Source of the DNA: CAITWD01 sp963842065
GTDB lineage: Bacteria > Actinomycetota > Thermoleophilia > Miltoncostaeales > Miltoncostaeaceae
Assembly (NCBI GenBank): GCA_963842065.1
Contig: CAWJEW010000003.1
Coordinates: forward strand, 362,610 to 426,609
DNA: 64,000 nucleotides
Direction of reading: 5' to 3'
In this document: in pieces, positions 45,855-53,744 of the stretch
Numbering within the stretch: position 1 is the stretch's first letter
Layout of the letters: each line of letters starts with the position of its first letter
Program-made: the position numbers and the translations under genes
The notes under the pieces: generated by a model
Database searches by the model: none
Seen by the model: the letters and a program-made list of their open reading frames with translations, nothing else
Told to the model about the DNA's origin: nothing

Positions 45855-45906
45855 GCATGGATGCCTGACAATCGTGGTGTCCCCAGTTCGAGTCTGGGTC
45901 TCGCCA
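45855..45906 (+). repeat. tRNA 3'-end remnant (Phe/Val-type), copy 1
   Basis: The 3' half of a tRNA: the anticodon loop CTGACAA, the T-arm CCCAGTTCGAGTCTGGG, the acceptor strand TCTCGCC and discriminator A. No 5' half precedes it. It matches 47499-47550 at all but six or seven positions. It is followed by a strong terminator. It is probably an attachment-site remnant and not a functional tRNA. Confidence 0.75.
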
Positions 45907-45913
45907 CTTGCAC

Positions 45914-45938
45914 AAGCCCCGCACAGCGGGGCTTTTTT
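45914..45938 (+). terminator. Rho-independent terminator after tRNA remnant 1
   Basis: Stem AAGCCCCGC / GCGGGGCTT with loop ACA, followed by a run of six T. This is the only hairpin in the window with a long T-run. Confidence 0.9.
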
Positions 45939-46052
45939 ATTGCCCGACATCCGTCCGGACGGGCTCGGCGAGGACCTACGGAGCGCCCAAGACCCTTCGA
46001 CGGCGTCCCGGGCCATGTCGGAGACCACGCTGAACCTCCATCCGAGGCACTG

Positions 46053-46099
46053 TTTCGTGTCGGCGCCGAGCCCGAATCGCCCCCGGCACCGACACGAAA
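46053..46099. repeat. Inverted repeat in a gene-free stretch
   Basis: Arms TTTCGTGTCGG (46053-46063) and CCGACACGAAA (46089-46099) are exact reverse complements, with partial pairing inside. No gene lies nearby except the thioredoxin-like gene 217 bases downstream. It could be a protein-binding site or an old IS end. The rest of 45593-46315 shows no convincing gene. Confidence 0.5.
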
Positions 46100-46315
46100 T
46101 GCCGGTCACGCATGCAGAACGATCTCGGCCGGGTCACATCCTGGATCCTGCGGACGTTGGCGATGCTCGACACCACCGCTATAGCGAGTCTGTTGCGTGA
46201 TCACGGGCTCGGCGGACGGCCGTCAGCGATGAGCGCGTTCTCGTAAGCGGACCGTGCGACCGATCCGTAAACGTCGCGCCTGGCACGATGTGACGAACAG
46301 CCGTCAGGACCGTTC

Positions 46316-46708
46316 ATGCACGTCAGCATTGTATATTTCGAGGGCTGCCCACACTGGCAGCTTGCCCGTGAGCGACTCGAGCAGGCCATGGACTACGCCG
46401 GGGTGGGCGACATCGCGATCGATGCGATCCGGGTCGCGACATCCGCAGAGGCGCGCCTCCGCGGAATGCGGGGTTCTCCGACGATCCTGATCGACGGGAC
46501 CGACCCGTTTGGCGATCCAGGGGTGCCCGCTGGGCTGAGCTGCCGGATCTTTGCGACCGAGCATGGCCCTGATGGGGCCCCGAGCGTGACCCAGCTCGTC
46601 AACGCGCTTCGCAGCGCCTGCGACGTCGGGCTCGATGAACGCGACGTTACCGACGCGGCTTCGTTTCCGGCCTCGGATCCACCCCAGACAGGGGCACCGG
46701 GCCTGTAG
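46316..46708 (+). CDS. Thioredoxin-like DF-family (seleno)protein homologue
   Basis: A 130-residue protein starting HVSIVYFEGCPHWQLARERLEQAM. The YFxGCPxW motif, a single redox cysteine at the thioredoxin-fold position, marks the DF-family (seleno)protein group, members of which often occur near mercury or arsenic genes. Later come MRGSPTILIDGTDPFGD, the cis-Pro region, and a Cys in LSCRIFATEHG. No TGA-encoded Sec is present. It lies between two tRNA remnants with a cupin gene facing it. Confidence 0.75.
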   Translation: MHVSIVYFEGCPHWQLARERLEQAMDYAGVGDIAIDAIRVATSAEARLRGMRGSPTILIDGTDPFGDPGVPAGLSCRIFATEHGPDGAPSVTQLVNALRSACDVGLDERDVTDAASFPASDPPQTGAPGL

Positions 46709-46854
46709 GCGGGCGCGGCGTCCGGGTCCTGGCGCGCCCTCACCGCAGCACTGGCGTGGGAGGGACACAGGCGCCCAGGTTGCCCCAACGTGCCGCCACC
46801 AACGCGTGCGGCCTGCCCGAGCCTCGTGAGACTCGGAGCAGGGTCCCTCGCGTG

Positions 46855-47211
46855 TTATTTGGCGTAGTTCTCCATGCCGGTGAAATCCACCTGGACGCAC
46901 GTCTCGTTCCCGACGACCCAGGCGTCGTGGCCAGGCGGGATAAAGGCGACGTCGCCCGGATCGATCTCCATTTCGGTGCCGTCGTCCATCCGAACGAACA
47001 TCCGACCGGAGACGCAGTAGGCCAGATGTGCGGACTGACAACTCTCTGTGCCAGCGATCGGCTTGACGTGCTGCGACCAGCGCCAACCTGGCTCGAACGT
47101 GCCACGTCCGACCGTGCCACCGGCCAGCCTCACAACATCGACCCGGCCCTTGTCGACAAACGGGCGGGTCTCGTCCGCCTGGTCGTGGTTCTTTACCTCA
47201 AGCTCGGCCAC
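46855..47211 (-). CDS. Cupin-domain protein
   Basis: A 118-residue single cupin. The first motif region is GRGTFEPGWRWSQHVKPIAG and the second GDVAFIPPGHDAWVVGNETC. In between is CQSAHLAYCVSGRMFVRMDDG. Metal ligands (His, Glu, His) are only partly matched, so it may bind a small molecule without catalysis. The GTG at 47211 has GGAGG six bases upstream. It belongs to the segment between the two tRNA remnants. Confidence 0.82.
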   Translation of the reverse strand: MAELEVKNHDQADETRPFVDKGRVDVVRLAGGTVGRGTFEPGWRWSQHVKPIAGTESCQSAHLAYCVSGRMFVRMDDGTEMEIDPGDVAFIPPGHDAWVVGNETCVQVDFTGMENYAK

Positions 47212-47498
47212 GGGGGCCTCCCTGATTGGTGCCGTACCGTCGAACGTACACCGGCTCCGGACTCCTGTGAGCGCGCGCGAAGCATGCGTACATCGCCCTC
47301 CTACTCGCGGGTCTCGCCCGCCGCGGCCCGCAGCGATCTCGGGCGCCGCGTCGAACGATGCGCGTCGGGGCGGCGCGCCGGTTCCTCACCCAGGTCACCG
47401 GATCGACGAGAGTCCACCGCCAGGACCATGGAACGCGGCATGAAGACGAGCCCGTGCCAGCTGAGACACGCCCGCCCTCGCCCGCTCTGCGGGCGTGC

Positions 47499-47550
47499 GC
47501 ATGGACGACTGAAAATCGTGGTGTCACCAGTTTGGGTCTGGGTCTCGCCA
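47499..47550 (+). repeat. tRNA 3'-end remnant (Phe-type), copy 2
   Basis: The anticodon loop CTGAAAA (GAA, Phe), a partly decayed T-arm, the acceptor strand TCTCGCC and discriminator A. The core 42 bases match copy 1 at 38 positions, exactly 1,644 bases apart. The D-arm half is missing. A hairpin terminator follows, as in copy 1. Confidence 0.72.
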
Positions 47551-47556
47551 TCAACC

Positions 47557-47583
47557 AAGGCCCCGCCACCGGCGGGGCCTTTC
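47557..47583 (+). terminator. Hairpin terminator after tRNA remnant 2
   Basis: Stem AAGGCCCCGCC / GGCGGGGCCTT, loop ACC, then a short T-run. The remaining bases 47584-47956 show no convincing gene. Confidence 0.8.
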
Positions 47584-47956
47584 GTCTTCGCGGCCTGGCA
47601 ACCCGGGGCATTGGGAGAAATCCACCCGGTAAGACGCCCCCGCAGGCGCACAGGCCGTGTGGGGTGTGATGCGGGAGTGTCCGTCACGCACCCTGCACGC
47701 CCTGCGATCGCGACGGCGCCGGTCGGCGCCAGCCGGCAATCGGCCGGAATGTGCGCCAAGGTTCAGATCCCGAGCCCACGGGTAATGGCGTGCGCGTCGG
47801 GTCGATCTCGGCGAGCCGCCGAGCAACGCGCTTCGCCGGCTTCCACCCGCATTGGCGTGAACTTCCCGGACCGGACGTGGCTGGCGTAGGACTTCGCGCC
47901 CGGTCGCCTCCCAGGACATCGGCGATCGATGGTCGACGACGACTGGCTGCCTGGGC

Positions 47957-50629
47957 TCAGTAGCGATACCTGCGCGTGGCGGTTGTCTTGCTGGACCCAC
48001 CGACAGCCGACACGGTGACGTAGACGGTGCCCGAGCCACGCGGCGCGATGACGACGATCTCAGAAGACGAGACCACACGGAATAGCTTGGCCAGCCTCGC
48101 TCCGAAGTGCACCGAGAGAGCGCCGACGAAGTTGCTGCCCCGGATCGTCACCTTCGTGCCGCCCTTCTTGGGGCCGCTGGCGGGCGTGATCTTGGTGACC
48201 GTCGGCGCCGCCACGAACGTGAACCTGCTCGTGGCGGTTGTCGTGCTGGACCCACCGACAGCCGACACGGTGACGTAGACGGTGCCCGAGCCAGGCGGCG
48301 CAGTCACGGTGATCTCAGATGACGAGAGCACGTGGACACCCGTTGCCAGCTGCGCTCCGAAGTGCACCGAGACCGTCCCGACGAAGTTGCTTCCCCGGAT
48401 CGTCACCTTCGTGCCGCCCTTCTTGGGGGCGCTAGCGGGCGTGATCTTGGTGACCGTCGGCGCCGCCACGAACGTGAACCGATCAGGCGCAGCGACCGGA
48501 CTGAGCGTCATGTCCTCGACCGACATCACGAGATTGTCGGTCCCCGGCGTTGTTGCCGGCAGAGTGCCGGTGCAAAGAGTCGCGGTGGTGCAGGAAACAG
48601 TGATCCACTTCGTACCGACCTCAAGCTCGTCCGCTCCTGCGATCGGGAGGAAGCCTGACCCCGTGATGGTCACCGAGGTTGAGCGGCTGCTCGGCCCCTC
48701 CGTCGGCGATACACCGGTGATGTTCGTCGTGCCGAGCTTCGTGCGGTATGCAAAGCACATCTGAGCGGCCAGCCCGGGGGAGAAGTTGCCGAAATAGGCG
48801 AGGTTGGGAGATCCGAGGCCACCCGCCATGTTGTAACCCGTCGTTGCCGGGTAGAGGCCTCCCGAGTAGCCGGAGGGCGTGTAGTCGTTGTTGCCGCTCG
48901 TGATGTCATTAAGGGCGAGACCGTAGTAGGGCGAACCGGAACTCGCATTGGCGTACAGGCCTTCGGGCCGCACCCCGGCGTCCCCCGAGCCGTAGTCCGC
49001 GCAGAACGGGGATGAGTCGATCAGGGCAGCAGCAGCAGCCCACAGCGGTGCGGCGGCGCTCGTACCGCCGATCACGTATCCCGTCGTGTAGAGCCAGGAG
49101 CCATCCACATAGATGACGTAGCCGCTGTTCGGATCTGCGTCCGCACTGACGTCAGGGACCTCGCGCGCATACGGCGTCGATGTCCCGCAATCCGTCGGCT
49201 CGGAATCCGAGTTGGCACTGATGATCCCCGGTATGCCCGACTGGTCCTGGTAGGAGGGCATGCACCAGGCCGCGGACACCCCGCCACCGCCTGCGCCGCC
49301 TGAGTCGTTCCAGACGCTTTCGGGGTTAGTCGTGAGCGTCGTCCCGCCGACCCCGATGACATCGGGCTGGCCGGCAGGGTCGCCTGCTGACAGCGAGAAC
49401 TGATTCGGCGATCCCGTATCAGGAAGGCAGTCGGTCGAGCCCGTATCCCCCGCAGCGGCGAACACCGTCTGGCCCTGGGTGGCAGCCTGCTCAAACAGGG
49501 ACTGCTCGGACGTCATGAAAGACGAGTCGCTGGCGTATGCGTCGAGTTCGCACAGGCCCCATGACGTCGAGACGACCTGATCGGTGTCGTCGGTCACGAT
49601 GGTCGAGTAGACGTCGTAGATGTTCTGGTCTGTGCCGTGGGGAGCCTGGTAGACGTCGACTGTCGCCTGTGGAGCAAGGCCGATGACATCCTCAATGTCG
49701 AGAGCCGCCTCCCCCGAGCCAGCTCCGGTACCTGCTCCACCGTCCACCGCGGTGTAGTTGACGGTGGCGTTCGTCCCGTAGCACGCCTGGTAGGCGGCGA
49801 TGTCGGAGGGCAAGTCCGGCTCGAACTCAGCCAGGGCGACGTTGACACCCTGGCCTTGGTCGCCGAGGGAGTAGAGCGGCGTCATGCCGTAGTGTGCGGC
49901 GAGTTGATCTGCCGTGAGGCTCCCATACTCGTGAGCCCCGGAGGCTGCCGCGCACGGCTGCGGACCCGCCGTCGCCGGGTGAAGGGCGAGCCCCCCTGAC
50001 GGGTGAACCTCGCGCACAGCGCTTGAGCGGACGGCCAAGCTCTGAGCCACGGCGACATCGCTGAGACCGACGACCCCCTCGACATCCGGGGCCACGGCGG
50101 CCGAGATACTCGGCGCTGACAGGGTCGTGAACGCGGCACGCCCGCCGGGCAACCGGTAGCTCGCGAGACTCACGTGAAAGGCGCGATCGACTACCGAGGC
50201 CGGGGCCGTCACCGGGATCGAGAGGTGGTTCGATGTCACCTGACCGGGGTGGAGTCCATCGGAGCGGAGCACGGCATCGACTGCGGCCACCTCCGATAAC
50301 GACGGCCCGAAGAGCTGACCGAACTCTCCCGGACGGAGAAAGTGGTGGAAGTTCGCCGAGTGCCGATCAGACAGGGACGCGATGAAGGAGGTCACGGCCG
50401 GCGGGTCCGGCAGTCTCAGCGTGACGTCGACGTGAACATCAGTCGAGGGCGACAGTGGCCCGAGGGCGACCGAATGCGCTGGAAGTGGAGGACTTACGCT
50501 CGTGTGCAGCACGGCAAGCCCGGACGGGGCAACCGGCAACGCGTTGGCAGAAGGGGCCGGGAAAACAGCGATAGATGAAAACACCGCAAGGACGCCCATG
50601 AATAAAGCGACTGGCCACCATTTGATCAT
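47957..50629 (-). CDS. Secreted S53 (sedolisin-type) serine-carboxyl peptidase with IPT domains
   Basis: An 890-residue exported protease. The signal peptide (about 1-30) is WWPVALFMGVLAVFSSIAVF-like. A pro-kumamolisin activation domain (about 55-200) has ANFHHFLRPGEFGQLFGPS. The S53 domain (about 230-620) carries Glu and Asp in SGEAALDIEDVIG, the oxyanion Asp in FAAAGDTGSTD and Ser in GGTSAAAPLWAAA. Three IPT/TIG immunoglobulin-like domains follow, the last two nearly identical (85-residue period), ending in a short basic tail. It should cleave proteins at acidic pH outside the cell. It is the largest cargo gene of the island. Confidence 0.93.
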   Translation of the reverse strand: MIKWWPVALFMGVLAVFSSIAVFPAPSANALPVAPSGLAVLHTSVSPPLPAHSVALGPLSPSTDVHVDVTLRLPDPPAVTSFIASLSDRHSANFHHFLRPGEFGQLFGPSLSEVAAVDAVLRSDGLHPGQVTSNHLSIPVTAPASVVDRAFHVSLASYRLPGGRAAFTTLSAPSISAAVAPDVEGVVGLSDVAVAQSLAVRSSAVREVHPSGGLALHPATAGPQPCAAASGAHEYGSLTADQLAAHYGMTPLYSLGDQGQGVNVALAEFEPDLPSDIAAYQACYGTNATVNYTAVDGGAGTGAGSGEAALDIEDVIGLAPQATVDVYQAPHGTDQNIYDVYSTIVTDDTDQVVSTSWGLCELDAYASDSSFMTSEQSLFEQAATQGQTVFAAAGDTGSTDCLPDTGSPNQFSLSAGDPAGQPDVIGVGGTTLTTNPESVWNDSGGAGGGGVSAAWCMPSYQDQSGIPGIISANSDSEPTDCGTSTPYAREVPDVSADADPNSGYVIYVDGSWLYTTGYVIGGTSAAAPLWAAAAALIDSSPFCADYGSGDAGVRPEGLYANASSGSPYYGLALNDITSGNNDYTPSGYSGGLYPATTGYNMAGGLGSPNLAYFGNFSPGLAAQMCFAYRTKLGTTNITGVSPTEGPSSRSTSVTITGSGFLPIAGADELEVGTKWITVSCTTATLCTGTLPATTPGTDNLVMSVEDMTLSPVAAPDRFTFVAAPTVTKITPASAPKKGGTKVTIRGSNFVGTVSVHFGAQLATGVHVLSSSEITVTAPPGSGTVYVTVSAVGGSSTTTATSRFTFVAAPTVTKITPASGPKKGGTKVTIRGSNFVGALSVHFGARLAKLFRVVSSSEIVVIAPRGSGTVYVTVSAVGGSSKTTATRRYRY
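47976..48485 (-). repeat. Tandem near-identical 255-bp repeats (IPT domains)
   Basis: The motif GTGGCGGTTGTC recurs at 47976 and 48232 and the following ~240 bases are almost the same, with a 255/256-base period equal to 85 codons. Differences are few, so the duplication is recent or kept similar by gene conversion. The third IPT domain is more diverged. Confidence 0.8.
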
Positions 50630-50819
50630 GAGCCCTCGCTCTCATGGTGTCCCCCCGAATGCTAGACGAGCGCTCAGCCGGCTCTTTACGAAGGGCCCAT
50701 TTCCGATCGGCTCGGCCAATGCCGCACATATCGCTCCCTCGCAGGGCTCGAGCGCCTGAAGATTCCAGAAAGGCGAGTCAACAAAACTCGGGCAAGACCA
50801 ATCATCGCGGGCGGTTCGC

Positions 50820-51278
50820 TCATTGGGCACGGGCCCGACAAGCATCGGCACATGGACTCAACGGTCGCGCGCGCGGTCCGGCCTCGATGCCGTCAGCCTT
50901 GGCGCGCCGCGTTGCTGCGATCACACGACGCACCTCTACTGTTGGGATCGCGAGGGCCACCTGACTGGCCCATGCCCACGCCGCCAGCTCGCACCGGGAC
51001 GCACCCGAGTCGGAATCCGCGATCGCCAGCCCAATGTCATACAGGCATGCCCAGTAGCCCCTCACATCCCCGATGTACCGCAGTGCGACGGCGCGGCTGC
51101 CGGGCCCCAGGCGCAGTCGATCGGGTTCACGCAGAAGCGGGGTGATCTCATACCTGACACACAGCTCGCCGATGTGGCGACGCAGGTCCTCCAATGTCGG
51201 GGTCGCCATCTCCTCGCCGCGGGACGCGGGCTTGGCCGGCTCGGTCTCGGCAATAGAGATGTCCGGATGCGTCGCCAT
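50820..51278 (-). CDS. Unknown protein, third gene of a three-gene cassette
   Basis: About 152 residues of unknown function. Ordered parts are LEDLRRHIGELCVRYEITPLL, GSRAVALRYIGDVRGYWACLY and AAWAWASQVALAIPTVEV. No catalytic motif or membrane helix. Starting at ATG 51278 leaves a gap of 25 bases; starting at 51314 (MRRSAATEALRP) would overlap the upstream gene by 11 bases and is also possible. It follows two unknown genes in the same direction, so all three are likely one transcript. Confidence 0.6.
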   Translation of the reverse strand: MATHPDISIAETEPAKPASRGEEMATPTLEDLRRHIGELCVRYEITPLLREPDRLRLGPGSRAVALRYIGDVRGYWACLYDIGLAIADSDSGASRCELAAWAWASQVALAIPTVEVRRVIAATRRAKADGIEAGPRARPLSPCADACRARAQ

Positions 51279-51303
51279 TGGCCGTAGTGCCTCCGTTGCC
51301 GCG

Positions 51304-51687
51304 CTACGCCGCATCGTCTGCGCGAGCGTCCTCGTCCAGATCGAGGGCCGCGTCCAGTGGCGCGACCCGGATATGCGTCACCGCGACCATGTCCGGTACG
51401 GCACGGGCGCGACTGCGCCTAGGCCGCCGGTCGCCGAGCGCCTCCCACCCCGCTAGCGCCTCGAGCGCGGCACGCTCTGCGCCCTGTTCGGGATCGCGCC
51501 CCGACGAGCCCGTCGCAATCATCCGCGCTGCCGGGAGCTCGAGCACACACAGCCAACGTCCGAGCGGCGAGGGCTCGGGAAGGCCCAGTTCATTGCGATC
51601 GACCCACGTCTCTCGGGCGCCCAGTGCGAGCGCCGCATCGAGGCGCACGCAAGTTTGCTCGCTGAGTTGATCAGTCGGACGCAACAT
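51304..51687 (-). CDS. Unknown protein, second gene of the cassette
   Basis: A 127-residue protein. It begins LRPTDQLSEQTCVRLDAALA and contains WLCVLELPAARMIATGSSG and a Arg-rich stretch before an acidic end LDLDEDARADDAA. The ATG at 51687 overlaps the first gene's stop by 17 bases, which supports coupling. No family is recognised and the layout suggests a small soluble protein. Confidence 0.6.
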   Translation of the reverse strand: MLRPTDQLSEQTCVRLDAALALGARETWVDRNELGLPEPSPLGRWLCVLELPAARMIATGSSGRDPEQGAERAALEALAGWEALGDRRPRRSRARAVPDMVAVTHIRVAPLDAALDLDEDARADDAA

Positions 51688-52216
51688 CAGTCCCCTCCAC
51701 GGACGCGGTCCTTGTTGAAGCATCCTCGGCGGTCTCGGCGGACTCCTCGCCCGCCGGCTCGACCGCGCCGATGGAGTCGCGGAAGTAGCTGCACACCCGC
51801 CGCAGCAATCCCGCCGCCCGCGGTGCGGGCGGGGCGGGCGTGGCCGGGTCATCGTTGGCTGGCCCGACCGAGATATATGCGCCGAGGTCCATGGCGATCT
51901 CTATCGCCGTGGCCCGCACCTCATCCCAGTTCTCCGATGCGACCGCGTCCCGCAGCGTCGCCGCGCGCACCACCAGCGATGCACGCCGCTCCACGGAGAG
52001 ACCGGCGCGAACGAAGTCGTCCTCGCCCCGTCGCACAAACAGGATGACCGCCTCGGCGCGCCTGGCAGCAAAGGGGCGCAACATCTCTGGAGCGCTCCGT
52101 GCAAGGTCGTTCAAGCAGCGACAGATCCGAGTCGTCTGCGCACGCGGACCACGTGCGGGGGCCATGATCGCCCCGGCCGAATCCGTTTGGTCCGAGATCG
52201 ACGACTTCTCATGCAC
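51671..52216 (-). CDS. Unknown protein, first gene of the cassette
   Basis: A 181-residue protein. The middle is ordered (RAEAVILFVRRGEDDFVRAGLS, then WDEVRATAIEIAMDLGAYISVG) and the ends are Ser/Thr/Glu-rich and probably flexible. A strong AGGAGG stands five bases before the GTG at 52216, the best ribosome-binding site of the cassette, which fits a first gene. No recognisable domain. A phage, conjugation or defence role is possible but not shown by any residue. Confidence 0.65.
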   Translation of the reverse strand: MHEKSSISDQTDSAGAIMAPARGPRAQTTRICRCLNDLARSAPEMLRPFAARRAEAVILFVRRGEDDFVRAGLSVERRASLVVRAATLRDAVASENWDEVRATAIEIAMDLGAYISVGPANDDPATPAPPAPRAAGLLRRVCSYFRDSIGAVEPAGEESAETAEDASTRTASVEGTDVASD

Positions 52217-52959
52217 GGTTGCCTCCTCGATTCGCCTGACATGCCCGTGAGGACAGGAGGCGACGAGAAGACGATCCCCTCAGCGGGAAGGCCTGAGCGT
52301 CGACGCACCTTCGGCCGCTGCGCGCCCATCATTCGCAGCGCCGACACGAGTGAGACCCCCACGACGAACTGGAGGCACCACCCGATAGAGAAACAGCGCC
52401 GCGCCTGCGTGGCCCGAGGTGCGGTCGGTGTAAGCAGGCTCCCACACACGCCCGGCCGCGTCAATCAGGAGCAGGTCGCATTATCGCGACAAGAACTACT
52501 CGGGCTCGCGCTCACACCGCGCGGACTTCCACGCACGCGTCGCGCTCTCGTAGACGACGCACCCGGTGGCTGGGCGGCCGAGACGCGATGGGCGGCGCAG
52601 CGAACTCATTGCGCGGCTCGGTGAGCGCACGCCAGATTGATCTCGGATCTTTGCGACCAAAGGGGCTGGGCTGTGCGGTGAGCTAACGAGTCAATAGCAC
52701 CGTCGCGTCCCGGGTCATCAGTGAATGAGGTAGGTTTGCACCGAGCTTCTCAGCCCCCCCCGGATGGCTGGCAGCCCGCTGCGGCACCCGGCAGGACTGG
52801 CCGGTAGCGGCATGCTGCCAGCCGAGGCTATCGGCCTTAGTGCGATCCGAGGAGTCCCAGCCCGACATGGCGCGACGCGAGGGCGCCACCTACAGCCGGC
52901 CTGCTGCGGGTGTCTCTTCAGACCGACGTTTTGACCGACCGAGCGAAGGAACTGGACGA
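52217..52959. other. Gene-poor stretch (promoter side of the cassette)
   Basis: A + strand frame (52187-52624) is open but its product has no family-like content. The region should hold the promoter of the three-gene cassette on its left side and that of the DUF2294 gene on its right. No tRNA or IS end was seen. Confidence 0.4.
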
Positions 52960-53340
52960 ATGCGCACCGATGAGCAGCCACCGCAGATGGACGGAACCAC
53001 GCTTGCGCACGTTACCTCCGGAATCGTGCGCCTGTATGCGCACGGGTATGGGAAGGGGCCCGTCCGTGCGCGCTCGCATCTGATCGGCAACATCCTCATG
53101 TGCGTGATGTTCGAAGGCCTCCTTCCTGCCGAGCTCACGCTGCTCGCCCGAGGCCAGGGCGCAGCGGTCTATGCGATGCGCCGCGCGTGGCAGGACGCGA
53201 TGCGCCAAGATTTCCGAGAGATCGTCGAAGGTGCGACCGGGCGGCGAGTCGAAGCATTTCTGTCGCAACTGTCCCTGGAACCAGCCGTGCACGTCGAGAT
53301 ATTCATACTTGAGCCGCTGGATGTCACCGACGGGGGGTAG
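52960..53340 (+). CDS. DUF2294-like protein
   Basis: A 126-residue protein that fits the DUF2294 pattern: VRLYAHGYGKGPVRARSHLIGN, then LMCVMFEGLLPAELTLLARG, and VEGATGRRVEAFLSQLSLEP with a final strand VHVEIFILEPL. The function of this family is not known; members occur in many Gram-positives. The ATG at 52960 has an AAGGA nine bases before it; the longer frame upstream adds only flexible residues. It is divergent from the three-gene cassette. Confidence 0.75.
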   Translation: MRTDEQPPQMDGTTLAHVTSGIVRLYAHGYGKGPVRARSHLIGNILMCVMFEGLLPAELTLLARGQGAAVYAMRRAWQDAMRQDFREIVEGATGRRVEAFLSQLSLEPAVHVEIFILEPLDVTDGG

Positions 53341-53744
53341 AGGGGGGCGATTGGGTCGAGCGCGCGACGACTGCGCTTTCATGCCGCCTGATGGCCCCCG
53401 GCCCGAGCGAGGCTCCCCCGACCACGACATCAGGGTTGGCGGCTCAGCACCCGACCAGGGACCCGCGCCGGCCTGCCGCCGGCTCGGCCGCGGCGGCAGT
53501 CGGTCTCACGAGCGGGCAGACGACGCTGGACGCAGGTCCATTCACCCCCCTCGATGCGTGGTGCGCAGGTTTCGAACTACCCCGCTCCGAAAACATTCGC
53601 CTGAAATCGTGGTTGACACGTATGTCCTCCGCCGCCGGTAGCGCCTACCCGGGGACGGTCAGAGATCTCGTAGGCCATCCGGACCCTAGTAGTTCGAGCT
53701 CAGGGGCGGTGGATAGGAAAGCCCGCCAGGGGCGGACCGTGCGG
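53341..53744. other. Non-coding stretch
   Basis: No frame has a convincing product. A TTGACA is at about 53613, but no good -10 lies at the right distance. The stretch separates two genes that converge. Confidence 0.4.
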
